Of a stretch of 31,116 bases of DNA, positions 23,833 to 30,552 are shown piece after piece. Source of the DNA: QYOJ01 sp043810345 (GTDB lineage: Bacteria > Bacteroidota > Bacteroidia > Bacteroidales > FEN-979). Location: contig JBDROF010000037.1 of the NCBI GenBank assembly GCA_043810345.1, positions 1-31,116 on the forward strand, in the 5' to 3' direction. Each line of letters opens with the position of its first letter. Within the stretch, counting starts at the first letter, position 1. The notes under the pieces were generated by a model, which was not told the DNA's origin, made no database searches, and saw only the letters and a list, made by a program, of their open reading frames with translations. A program made the translations under genes and the position numbers.

Positions 23833-24993
23833 ATGAACCAAAAAATCTCCAAACGGGAATTTCTTCGCCGCAGCCTGACGGGTGCCGGAGGGGCGGCGCT
23901 TGGCTTGCATTCCATGGAGTCGATAGCTAAAACCTTTGATCCTATGAACGCATCATCAGAAAACCCGGTTGGGGATCTGGGCAGATTCAGCAAAGAATCG
24001 CCCTATTACATTGTGACTCCAAAAGGGGTGAAATGCCTGGTCTGCCCGAACCAGTGCATCCTGACGGAAGGCAAAGAGAGCATCTGCCGCACCAAGGTTG
24101 CCAAGGATGATAAATTGTACACATTGGCCTATGGCAATCCCTGTTCAGTGCATGTGGATCCGATTGAGAAGAAACCGTTGTTTCATTTTTATCCCTCATC
24201 CCGCAGTTTCTCAGTGGCCATTGCAGGATGCAACCTGGCCTGTCTGAATTGCCAGAACTGGGAGATCTCCCAGGTCAGTCCACGCGACACCCAAAATTAC
24301 GATCTGTTCCCGGAAGCCCTGGTTGCTGAAGCCGCTGCCAGTGGTTCCCTCTCCATCGCCTACACCTATTCCGAACCCATTGCATTCTACGAATACACCT
24401 TCGATACGGCTAAGATCGCCCGGGCAAGGGGGATCAAAAATGTCTTTGTCTCCAATGGGTTCATTAACGAAAAACCTTTACGTGAACTGGCGGTTTACCT
24501 TGACGCGGCCAATATCAACCTGAAATCGTTTTCCGAAGAGACCTACCTGAAATTAAATGGCGGGAGCCTGGAACCAATCCTGAGAACACTGAAAATCCTG
24601 AATGAGGTAGGGGTCTGGCTGGAGATCACAAATCTGATTGTCCCGGGTTGGACCGACAAGCCTCAGATGATCAGGGAGATGTGCACCTGGCTGGTGGACA
24701 ATGGACTGGAGGATCGCCCCCTGCATTTTATTCGCTTCTTCCCGCTTTATAAGCTGACAACGCTCCCTTTTACCCCACTCTCAATCCTGGAAGAGGCCCA
24801 CGGCATTGCCAAAGAGGCAGGCATCAACTATGTCTACATCGGCAACGTCCCCAACCACAAAGATGAAAATACCTACTGTGCGAAATGCAAAAAGGTCTTG
24901 CTTGAACGAAAAGGCTTCACCATCCTGGAAAATAACCTCCGTGACGGGAAATGCAGGTTTTGTGGGGCAAAAATAGCGGGGAGGTGGAGCTAG
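23833..24993 (+). CDS. amrS: AmmeMemoRadiSam system radical SAM enzyme, twin-arginine-like leader
   Basis: 386 residues. The radical SAM cluster motif is GCNLACLNCQNW with C133, C137 and C140 (CxxxCxxC). Upstream is a cysteine cluster KCLVCPNQC (68-75), and near the C-terminus are two CxxC pairs (YCAKC and CRFC) likely to bind zinc or a second cluster. HFYPSSRSFSVAIAGCN and AYTYSEPIAFYEY are typical of the pyruvate-formate-lyase-activating-like family paired with MEMO1/AMMECR1. The first 30 residues, KREFLRRSLTGAGGAALGL, look like a Tat leader (twin arginine followed by a hydrophobic stretch). This agrees with the exported amrB-amrA product but is unexpected for a SAM-dependent enzyme. The substrate is unknown. 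Confidence 0.9.
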   Translation: MNQKISKREFLRRSLTGAGGAALGLHSMESIAKTFDPMNASSENPVGDLGRFSKESPYYIVTPKGVKCLVCPNQCILTEGKESICRTKVAKDDKLYTLAYGNPCSVHVDPIEKKPLFHFYPSSRSFSVAIAGCNLACLNCQNWEISQVSPRDTQNYDLFPEALVAEAAASGSLSIAYTYSEPIAFYEYTFDTAKIARARGIKNVFVSNGFINEKPLRELAVYLDAANINLKSFSEETYLKLNGGSLEPILRTLKILNEVGVWLEITNLIVPGWTDKPQMIREMCTWLVDNGLEDRPLHFIRFFPLYKLTTLPFTPLSILEEAHGIAKEAGINYVYIGNVPNHKDENTYCAKCKKVLLERKGFTILENNLRDGKCRFCGAKIAGRWS

Positions 24994-25013
24994 GTTTGAG
25001 GATTGGGAAATGG

Positions 25014-25038
25014 GGAAATTAGGAAATTAGGAAATTAG
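25014..25038. repeat. Left 25-bp inverted repeat (three 8-bp units)
   Basis: Three copies of GGAAATTA plus a final G. It is the exact reverse complement of 25289-25313 and follows looser 7-mers (GGTTTGA, GGATTGG, GAAATGG) just after the amrS stop. Confidence 0.95.
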
Positions 25039-25052
25039 TGCATCGATGGCGT

Positions 25053-25275
25053 TTATTTTGGGCCAACTGTTTTAATGTAGCTATTTAGAGAAGCGCACTC
25101 AAACTCAATAAGGTTCATTAGCTTTTTATATATTTCCTCAGTGATAAGTTTTCGTTTATAGAGTTTTACAATCCAGGTTTTCGTTTCGAATGCCGAGCCC
25201 CTGGCATAAAAATAGAATGTGCGGGATTCCTTTTTCAATTGCAACTTGATAAATCTTTAACTCCTCAAGCTTCAT
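25053..25275 (-). pseudogene. Internally deleted four-helix-bundle (S23/IVP-like) protein gene
   Basis: On the minus strand an ATG at 25275 begins MKLEELKIYQVAIE, the usual N-terminus of four-helix-bundle proteins related to those encoded in 23S rRNA intervening sequences. Then the frame shifts and the C-terminal half appears: SRTFYFYARGSAFETKTW to KTVGPK, stop at 25053. The family normally has about 50 more residues between these parts. The deletion plus frameshift makes it non-functional. A TTG-initiated 63-codon frame (25244-25053) covers only the C-terminal half. The remnant lies between perfect 25-bp inverted repeats. Confidence 0.7.
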
Positions 25276-25288
25276 ATTCTTTCCTTTC

Positions 25289-25313
25289 CTAATTTCCTAA
25301 TTTCCTAATTTCC
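25289..25313. repeat. Right 25-bp inverted repeat (three 8-bp units)
   Basis: Three AATTTCCT-type units, the exact reverse complement of 25014-25038. It encodes the last few residues and the stop codon (25289-25291) of the minus-strand exonuclease gene. Confidence 0.95.
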
Positions 25314-26515
25314 ATGATGATCGGCAGATGATCCGAAAACCCTCCCTTGTAGCGCGGACCGAGGAAAGTGCGTTTGGGTTTTTTGTCGAGGTAACGGAGG
25401 TCATCCTCCAATAAAAATCCGGGATTAAAGATCTGTACGGAGGAGAGGCAGATGTGGAGAGAATTGTCTGTATCCAGCAGGGAGCCGGAGACGATGAATT
25501 GATCCAATAATCCCCAGTGCTCCCTGAACTTGTAGCTGCCTGCTCTGCCGGCTTTCATGGATAGTATATTGACCAGGTCGCAGGGCTTCAGTTCGCAGGT
25601 GTCAAGACGGGCTCTCAGGATGGTTTTCAGGCTTTCGTTCTCCGGCTCATCGTTGAAGTCGCCCATAATGACTATGAAAGGGTGGTGATGAGGTGATGTG
25701 GTGATGTGATGATTTGGTGATGAAGTGATGAGGTGATGAGGTGATGAAGTGATGTGATTTGAATCTGTGGACTGCAGACTGCAGACTGCAGACTGAATAA
25801 TGGAGTCAACTTTCTTTCTTAGCGCCGATGCCACGTAGTTTCTCCTGGGGGCTGACACTGCTTCTCCACCGCGCCTGGAGGGCCAGTGATTGATGAACAG
25901 ATGGATGGTGTCCCTTTGAAGCAGCAATCCTTTGACATAAAGGATCTCCCGTGTTTGTACAGCAGTGTCGAATGGAAAGCGGATGGAGATCCATTCCGTT
26001 ATAAGCGGGATGAAAGCATCAGAACGGTACAGCATGGCTACATCGATTCCACGCTGGTCGGGAGAATCCTGATGGATGATCCGGTAGTTGAGCGTTTTAA
26101 GTGGAGAGTTGTACGCCAGTTTATTTAGAACATAGCGGTTTTCCACCTCGCACAACCCAATGATGGCAGGTGGATCCCACTCTCCTGCTGCCAGGATAAC
26201 TTTCGCAACATGTGAAAGCTTGATCCGGAGTTTGGTATAGGTCCAGCGCATGGCCCCATTCCACGTGAACTCTTCGTCAGCAATAAGTGTGTCATCCCGG
26301 TTATCAAAGAGGTTCTCGACATTCCAGAAAAGAATCCTGACATTTTGACCCGTTTTCTGACCGCTATCGGCCGTGGCACAATTTTCGGAAAGATGCTGAT
26401 GATGTTGGGCCGGCAACGTTTGATACCCTGCCATGCAATACAGGAAGTGTATTCCAGTAAAAAGGTGCAACCTGGCAAGAAATTGAAATCTGTTGGTGAT
26501 GTGAACCTTTTCCAT
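25289..26515 (-). CDS. Exported endonuclease/exonuclease/phosphatase-family protein
   Basis: 408 residues with a hydrophobic N-terminal segment (about 14-30), suggesting export. The EEP (DNase I-like) motifs appear in order: ILFWNVENLFD (61-71), CEVEN (122-126), DQRGIDVAMLYR, NHWPSRRGGE, MGDFNDEP (284-291), WGLLDQFIVSG and FSDHLPI. All catalytic Asn, Glu, Asp and His positions look intact. The substrate could be a nucleic acid, lipid or inositol phosphate and cannot be told from sequence. Residues 241-279 are a Ser/Thr/His/Pro-rich block encoded by a tandem array inserted just before the strand carrying MGDFNDEP. The last residues and the stop lie within the right 25-bp inverted repeat. It diverges from the Do-type protease gene. 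Confidence 0.88.
   Translation of the reverse strand: MEKVHITNRFQFLARLHLFTGIHFLYCMAGYQTLPAQHHQHLSENCATADSGQKTGQNVRILFWNVENLFDNRDDTLIADEEFTWNGAMRWTYTKLRIKLSHVAKVILAAGEWDPPAIIGLCEVENRYVLNKLAYNSPLKTLNYRIIHQDSPDQRGIDVAMLYRSDAFIPLITEWISIRFPFDTAVQTREILYVKGLLLQRDTIHLFINHWPSRRGGEAVSAPRRNYVASALRKKVDSIIQSAVCSLQSTDSNHITSSPHHLITSSPNHHITTSPHHHPFIVIMGDFNDEPENESLKTILRARLDTCELKPCDLVNILSMKAGRAGSYKFREHWGLLDQFIVSGSLLDTDNSLHICLSSVQIFNPGFLLEDDLRYLDKKPKRTFLGPRYKGGFSDHLPIIMEIRKLGN
25683..25794. repeat. Intragenic compound array (8-bp then 7-bp units) in the exonuclease gene
   Basis: 25683-25756 consists of GTGATGAG/GTGATGAA-type 8-mers with a few shortened copies. 25767-25794 is GTGGACT followed by three GCAGACT in 7-bp phase. 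The total keeps the reading frame and adds about 39 residues. The 7-mer part is the same family as in tsaD and at 12411-12431. Confidence 0.9.
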
Positions 26516-26551
26516 AAAGATGTTGTTTGTAACTCTTAATCAGGGAAAGGG

Positions 26552-26577
26552 CCAAAAGGTTATAGGTCACCTTTTGG
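26552..26577. other. Perfect 9-bp inverted repeat in the divergent control region
   Basis: CCAAAAGGT, eight bases, ACCTTTTGG, between the starts of the exonuclease (minus) and the protease (plus). No T-run follows, so an operator or an RNA hairpin in the exonuclease leader is more likely than a terminator. Confidence 0.55.
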
Positions 26578-26583
26578 AAATAG

Positions 26584-26621
26584 TTAACGAATCTTTAACA
26601 AAACTGTTAACAATATTTAAC
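26584..26621 (+). promoter_or_regulatory. Four helically phased TTAAC direct repeats
   Basis: TTAAC begins at 26584, 26595, 26607 and 26617, with spacings of 11, 12 and 10 bases, and again at 26654. One-turn spacing places them on the same DNA face, as in arrays bound by response regulators or similar activators upstream of the protease gene at 26682. Confidence 0.5.
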
Positions 26622-26681
26622 AGGGGGATTACACTATCGCCCGATGATGACCGTTAACATGACGTATTAAACAGGATAGAT

Positions 26682-28115
26682 ATGAAAAAGACAGCGGCTC
26701 TGTTTTTAGTAGCCATTGCAGGTGGAGCAGTGGCTTTGGGTTTGTTTTATATGGTGGATAAAAAGGCTCCGGTATATACTGAGATTCCGGTGACCGTTCC
26801 GGTCCGGCAGGCAAATTTTTCCGCTTCTGCACCGATGAATGTTCCGGATTTTGAAGCGGCCGCAGAGTTAACGGTGCATGCCGTGGTACATATCAGGACT
26901 CAATTTCAGCGGAAAAGCATAGTATATGATGATTTCTTTGAACTTTTTAACTTCCGGAGAGGGACCCCGCGGGAACGTGTGTTTCCCTATGAGGCCATGG
27001 GATCAGGAGTGATCATTTCGCCCGATGGGTATATCGTTACGAATAACCACGTGGTACAGGATGCCAATGAGATCACGGTAACCCTGAATGACCGCAGGGT
27101 CTATCAAGCGACAATTGTGGGTAGTGATCCGAGTTCCGATATTGCTCTTATCAAGATTGACCAAAGCGATCTGCCTTTCCTTTCTTACGGCAACTCAGAT
27201 GAGGTGAAGATAGGGGAGTGGGTGCTTGCCGTCGGGAATCCGTTCAACCTGACCTCCACCGTTACCGCCGGCATTGTTAGTGCCAAAGCCCGCAATATTA
27301 ATATCCTTGGGTCGCAAGGGGCTGTGGAGTCCTTTATCCAGACTGATGCAGCCGTGAATCCGGGGAACAGCGGAGGAGCACTTGTCAACACACGGGGAGA
27401 ACTTATCGGGATCAACGCCGCCATAGCCAGTGGTACGGGATACTACCAGGGATATTCTTTTGCCATCCCGGCCAACATTGTCCGTAAAGTCGTGAATGAT
27501 TTCATGAAATACGGAAAGACCCAGCGTGCCTATTTTGGGATCTATTACCGGGAGATCGATGACCAGATGGCCAGGGAGCAAGGACTGAAAAGCCCGCGGG
27601 GGATCTACATTGAGGAGGTGGTCGAAGGCGGATCTGCCGCCAAAGGAGGTCTCCTGAAAGGAGATATCATCCTTCAGATGGAGAATTCTGAAGTAAACAG
27701 GAAGTCGGAACTTACTGAGTTCATTGGGCAGCATAGTCCGGGTGACGACGTACTTGTGAAGGTATGGCGAAACGGGAAGATCCAGGAAAAGCGTGTCACG
27801 CTACTGAGCGAAGAATCGGCCCAGGCTGTGGTGAAAGATGATAAAGTGATCATCCATGGTGCAACATTCGAACCTATGACGGAGAGTGAGAAAAATAAAC
27901 TTGGGATCGGCTATGGCTTTCAAATCACCCGGCTTGACAACGGCAAGCTTAGAAATGCCGGGATCCGGGAAGGATTTATCCTGATGACTATCGACCGTGA
28001 ACCTGTCCGCTCTGCAAAAGATCTCAAGAATGCATTATCAGGACGCAATGGAGGTGTTTTACTGGAAGGATTTTATCCTAATGGGCTAAAAGCATATTAT
28101 GGAATCGGTTTATAA
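26682..28115 (+). CDS. Do/DegQ-family periplasmic serine protease
   Basis: 477 residues. The N-terminal hydrophobic segment (3-24) is a signal peptide or anchor. The trypsin-like domain has the complete triad: H123 in TNNHVV, D153 in SSDIALIKI and S230 in NPGNSGGAL. Two PDZ domains follow: about 275-375 (GIYIEEVVEGGSAAKGGLLKGD) and about 390-475, the second shorter. Length and order match DegP/DegQ proteins, which degrade or hold misfolded envelope proteins. Its upstream region carries an inverted repeat and phased TTAAC boxes, consistent with stress regulation. rpoD follows after 64 bp; this pairing may put the protease and the primary sigma factor under shared transcription. Confidence 0.95.
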   Translation: MKKTAALFLVAIAGGAVALGLFYMVDKKAPVYTEIPVTVPVRQANFSASAPMNVPDFEAAAELTVHAVVHIRTQFQRKSIVYDDFFELFNFRRGTPRERVFPYEAMGSGVIISPDGYIVTNNHVVQDANEITVTLNDRRVYQATIVGSDPSSDIALIKIDQSDLPFLSYGNSDEVKIGEWVLAVGNPFNLTSTVTAGIVSAKARNINILGSQGAVESFIQTDAAVNPGNSGGALVNTRGELIGINAAIASGTGYYQGYSFAIPANIVRKVVNDFMKYGKTQRAYFGIYYREIDDQMAREQGLKSPRGIYIEEVVEGGSAAKGGLLKGDIILQMENSEVNRKSELTEFIGQHSPGDDVLVKVWRNGKIQEKRVTLLSEESAQAVVKDDKVIIHGATFEPMTESEKNKLGIGYGFQITRLDNGKLRNAGIREGFILMTIDREPVRSAKDLKNALSGRNGGVLLEGFYPNGLKAYYGIGL

Positions 28116-28141
28116 ATTGTTAGAAAAGTGTCAATAAATAT

Positions 28142-28171
28142 TTTGAAATTCCTGGATAAAGTTGTAATTTG
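28142..28171 (+). promoter_or_regulatory. Possible promoter just ahead of rpoD
   Basis: TTTG at 28142-28145 and a second TTTG at 28168-28171 are separated by 22 bases, against 23 in the consensus, with an imperfect TA. Initiation would fall almost on the rpoD ATG (28180), implying a leaderless or nearly leaderless mRNA. Confidence 0.3.
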
Positions 28172-28179
28172 AGTGTGCA

Positions 28180-29043
28180 ATGAGACAGTTAAAAATATCG
28201 AAATCTATCACCAACCGGGAGACCGCTTCGCTCGATAAATACCTGCAGGATATAGGGAAAGAGGAGCTGATCACGGCTGATGAGGAGGTTGCTCTTGCAC
28301 AGCGGATCAAACAGGGGGACCAGGCAGCGCTGGAGAAGCTTTGTAAAGCCAACCTCCGGTTTGTGGTTTCGGTAGCCAAGCAATATCAAAACCAGGGTCT
28401 CAGCCTTCCCGACATGATCAACGAAGGCAACCTGGGTCTTATAAAAGCTGCAAAACGTTTTGACGAAACCCGTGGGTTTAAATTCATCTCTTATGCAGTA
28501 TGGTGGATCCGGCAATCGATCCTTCAGGCACTGGCCGAGCAGGCCCGGATTGTCAGGTTGCCATTGAACCAGGTAGGATCGATCAGCAAGGTGAATAAAA
28601 TGTCGTCACGGCTGGAGCAGGTTTATGAACGTCCCCCTTCGGCAGATGAGATTGCCAAGGAGATGGACATTCCCGAACACAAGGTGCACGAGGCCATGAA
28701 GATGGGATCACGCACCCTGTCGATGGACGCACCGCTGGATCAGGATGAAGAGATGAAGTTCCTGGATGTCTTCGTGCCTGACGATTCCCCCGGCACGGAT
28801 GAAATCCTGCTTCGGGAATCCCTGGCCCATGAGATTCAGCGGTCGCTCTCCACGCTTACAGAAAAGGAGCGGGAGATCATCAACATGTTTTATGGCCTCG
28901 GCTACCCCCACAGCTACACCCTGGAAGAGATCGGAGCTATGTTTAACCTGACCCGCGAACGGGTAAGACAGATCAAGGAGAAAGCCATCCGTCGCCTGAA
29001 GCACTCCTCCCGGAGTAAATTGCTCAAAACGTACCTCGGCTGA
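28180..29043 (+). CDS. rpoD: Primary sigma factor, RpoD/SigA family, Bacteroidota short form
   Basis: 287 residues, the compact form typical of Bacteroidota without a long region 1.1. It starts MRQLKISKSITNRE. Region 1.2 includes SLDKYLQDIGKEELIT. Region 2 has NLRFVVSVAKQYQNQGLSLPDLI-like sequence, then RGFKFISYAVWWIRQSI for -10 recognition and melting. Region 3 is IVRLPLNQVGSI. Region 4 ends with the helix-turn-helix YTLEEIGAMFNLTRERVRQIKEKAIRRL. It directs core RNA polymerase to the TTTG-N19-TAnnTTTG promoters seen elsewhere in the window. Confidence 0.97.
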   Translation: MRQLKISKSITNRETASLDKYLQDIGKEELITADEEVALAQRIKQGDQAALEKLCKANLRFVVSVAKQYQNQGLSLPDMINEGNLGLIKAAKRFDETRGFKFISYAVWWIRQSILQALAEQARIVRLPLNQVGSISKVNKMSSRLEQVYERPPSADEIAKEMDIPEHKVHEAMKMGSRTLSMDAPLDQDEEMKFLDVFVPDDSPGTDEILLRESLAHEIQRSLSTLTEKEREIINMFYGLGYPHSYTLEEIGAMFNLTRERVRQIKEKAIRRLKHSSRSKLLKTYLG

Positions 29044-29070
29044 TTGGCAGTTTTCTGGAAGTTATCAACC

Positions 29071-29108
29071 AACTGTTAATAAGTAAACAGTTTGGGAATC
29101 TTTTTTTT
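29071..29108 (+). terminator. Probable terminator after rpoD
   Basis: AACTGTT, eight-base loop, AACAGTT (29071-29092), followed eight bases later by a run of eight T. The A/T-rich stem is weak and the T-run is slightly distant. Confidence 0.4.
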
Positions 29109-29139
29109 CTTTTTGTGGTTGGTTCAATAAGAAAAAGCA

Positions 29140-29147
29140 TATATTTG
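29140..29147 (+). promoter_or_regulatory. -7 promoter element of the small membrane protein gene
   Basis: TATATTTG matches TAnnTTTG fully, 19 bases before the ATG at 29167. A -33 candidate (TTTTG at 29111-29115) is about five bases too far; a TTGG at 29119 is the alternative. Confidence 0.5.
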
Positions 29148-29166
29148 CGGCATAATTCTCTTGTGA

Positions 29167-29502
29167 ATGATTAAACAAAGAAAGCGACACTTCTTGATTT
29201 TCCTGCCTGTCTGGATCATTCCGGTCTTGCTGATCACCTTCGGTTCGCTGATCAACTTTCACCAGAACAGGATCTGGGGCAAACAACTGATGCCTCACTC
29301 CTTCGTTGCTCCGAGAGATAAAGCCAAGATCGTCAAGATCCAGGATGTTCAAAATCAGATTACCGACTTCTTTTATTATGAAACCGGCGATTTAACCCAG
29401 GCTAATCAACCGGTAATCCAGGTTCGTTCTGCCAATATAACCGACGAACCCTTCTTCCGTTTCCTGATGGCCTCAGGCCTCCGGGCTCCTCCGTTAGCTT
29501 AA
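29167..29502 (+). CDS. Small single-pass membrane protein of unknown function
   Basis: 111 residues. A basic N-terminus (MIKQRKRH) is followed by a transmembrane helix (FLIFLPVWIIPVLLITFGSL), then a hydrophilic domain of about 75 residues, probably periplasmic, with IVKIQDVQNQITDFFYYETGD. I do not recognise the family. It has its own -7 element and is followed by two hairpins with T-runs, so it is probably a monocistronic unit. Such isolation supports a real expressed gene. Confidence 0.6.
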   Translation: MIKQRKRHFLIFLPVWIIPVLLITFGSLINFHQNRIWGKQLMPHSFVAPRDKAKIVKIQDVQNQITDFFYYETGDLTQANQPVIQVRSANITDEPFFRFLMASGLRAPPLA

Positions 29503-29531
29503 TTTCCTAAAACATTTAACCATCATACTGT

Positions 29532-29565
29532 AAAGACACTTTGGTATAGGCGTCTTTTGGTTTTT
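29532..29565 (+). terminator. First of two tandem terminator-like hairpins
   Basis: AAAGAC (29532-29537), 14-base loop, GTCTTT (29552-29557), then TGGTTTTT. The stem is short and the loop long. Confidence 0.35.
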
Positions 29566-29576
29566 GTTGGTAGTCC

Positions 29577-29616
29577 TGCTGACCGGGGAGCAATCCCTTG
29601 GTCAGCAGGTTTTTTT
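29577..29616 (+). terminator. Strong intrinsic terminator
   Basis: TGCTGACC (29577-29584) pairs with GGTCAGCA (29600-29607), with additional internal GGGA/TCCC pairing, followed by GG and seven T. It ends the transcript of the 29167 gene ahead of the carbonic anhydrase. Confidence 0.85.
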
Positions 29617-29674
29617 AACGATGCTTGATCAACGCCCGTGCCTCCGGCAACACGAATTTACCCGGATTTGTTAC

Positions 29675-29682
29675 TATCTTTG
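29675..29682 (+). promoter_or_regulatory. -7 promoter element of the carbonic anhydrase gene
   Basis: TATCTTTG matches TAnnTTTG, 20 bases before the ATG at 29703. No clear -33 TTTG is at the right distance. Its position supports 29703 rather than the upstream in-frame ATG at 29625. Confidence 0.45.
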
Positions 29683-29702
29683 GATTTCCAAAAGGGCCCA
29701 CA

Positions 29703-30344
29703 ATGACTACTTACAAGCAGATTTTTGAGAATAACAAACGATGGATTGCTGAGAAAAAAGCAAGCGACAATGAATTTTTTGATAAACTTGCAGCCGGGCA
29801 GAATCCGGATTTTCTCTACATTGGTTGCAGTGACAGCCGGGTAACGGCAGAGGAGTTGATGGGTGTTCGGCCGGGAGAGGTTTTTGTGCATCGGAACATT
29901 GGTAACGTGGTGAGCAACAATGACCTTAATGTCATGAGTGTCATCAATTTTGCCGTTGACCATCTTCAGGTGAAACACATCGTGGTGTGTGGCCATTCCG
30001 GATGCGGTGGAGTGCAAGCGGCCATGCAGCCGCGCGACCTGGGTCTCCTGAATCCATGGCTCAGGAACATCCGGGATGTCTACCGGTTGCACAGGCAGGA
30101 ACTCAACTCGATCAAGGACGAAGAGAAACGCTATATGCGCCTTATTGAGCTGAACGTAGAAGAGCAGTGTCTGAATGTGATCAAGACCGCCGTAGTCCAG
30201 AAGACCTATCTGAAATCGGGTTTTCCGGTCGTCCATGGGTGGGTCTTTCATGTACCGACCGGTGAACTGATCGATCTCGAGATCGATTTTCGGGAAAAAC
30301 TCAGAGACATCCAGGAGATCTATAACCTGGGAACCGGCGAATAG
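29703..30344 (+). CDS. Beta-class carbonic anhydrase
   Basis: 213 residues, cytosolic, catalysing CO2/bicarbonate interconversion. The zinc ligands C42, H98 and C101 (IGCSDSR and VVCGHSGCGG) and the Asp44-Arg46 dyad fall at the positions usual for the Escherichia coli Can-type enzyme. GVRPGEVFVHRNIGNVV and VHGWVFHVPTGEL are also diagnostic. The upstream ATG at 29625 would add 26 residues overlapping the promoter element and is rejected. The stop lies at the edge of a repeat (GCGAATA, GTGAATA). The gene stands alone between a strong terminator and the next secreted-protein gene. Confidence 0.96.
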   Translation: MTTYKQIFENNKRWIAEKKASDNEFFDKLAAGQNPDFLYIGCSDSRVTAEELMGVRPGEVFVHRNIGNVVSNNDLNVMSVINFAVDHLQVKHIVVCGHSGCGGVQAAMQPRDLGLLNPWLRNIRDVYRLHRQELNSIKDEEKRYMRLIELNVEEQCLNVIKTAVVQKTYLKSGFPVVHGWVFHVPTGELIDLEIDFREKLRDIQEIYNLGTGE

Positions 30345-30430
30345 TGAATAGCGATGGCAGCCCTGCTGGCCGCGATGGCGCTGATGCGCTGGTCGTACCG
30401 TCGCGACAGCCTCTCCACCGGACGCTATCA

Positions 30431-30500
30431 ATCGTAAATTGGAAATCAAAATTCCTGAATTTGAAATCGTAAATCGGAGATCCAAAATCGTAAATCTCTG
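30431..30500. repeat. Heptamer array, ten ATCNNAA-type units
   Basis: Ten 7-mers in one phase, including ATCGTAA three times, ATTGGAA, ATTTGAA, ATCGGAG and ATCCAAA. A shorter heptamer-like run (GCGAATA, GTGAATA, GCGATGG at 30337-30357) covers the carbonic anhydrase stop. The GC-rich segment between them (30358-30430) has no recognised function. Confidence 0.85.
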
Positions 30501-30552
30501 ATGTTATTTGTATTTTTACCTGACGTTTATCGCTTACTAATTCAGACCCGCC

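Noticed and set aside
25053..25244. Intact 63-residue small protein
   Set aside because: It starts at TTG and covers only the C-terminal half of a four-helix-bundle protein; the matching N-terminus lies just upstream in another frame, so it is a pseudogene.
29625..29702. Upstream start of the carbonic anhydrase
   Set aside because: The 26 extra residues are unlike the family N-terminus and overlap the -7 promoter element.
30345..30430. Structured RNA or attachment site in the GC-rich spacer after the carbonic anhydrase
   Set aside because: Imperfect GCGATGG repeats and short local dyads are present, but there is no stable extended stem, no T-run and no integrase nearby.
29658..30485. Minus-strand open frame of 275 codons
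   Set aside because: It is a shadow of the carbonic anhydrase gene, whose plus-strand product has all zinc ligands.
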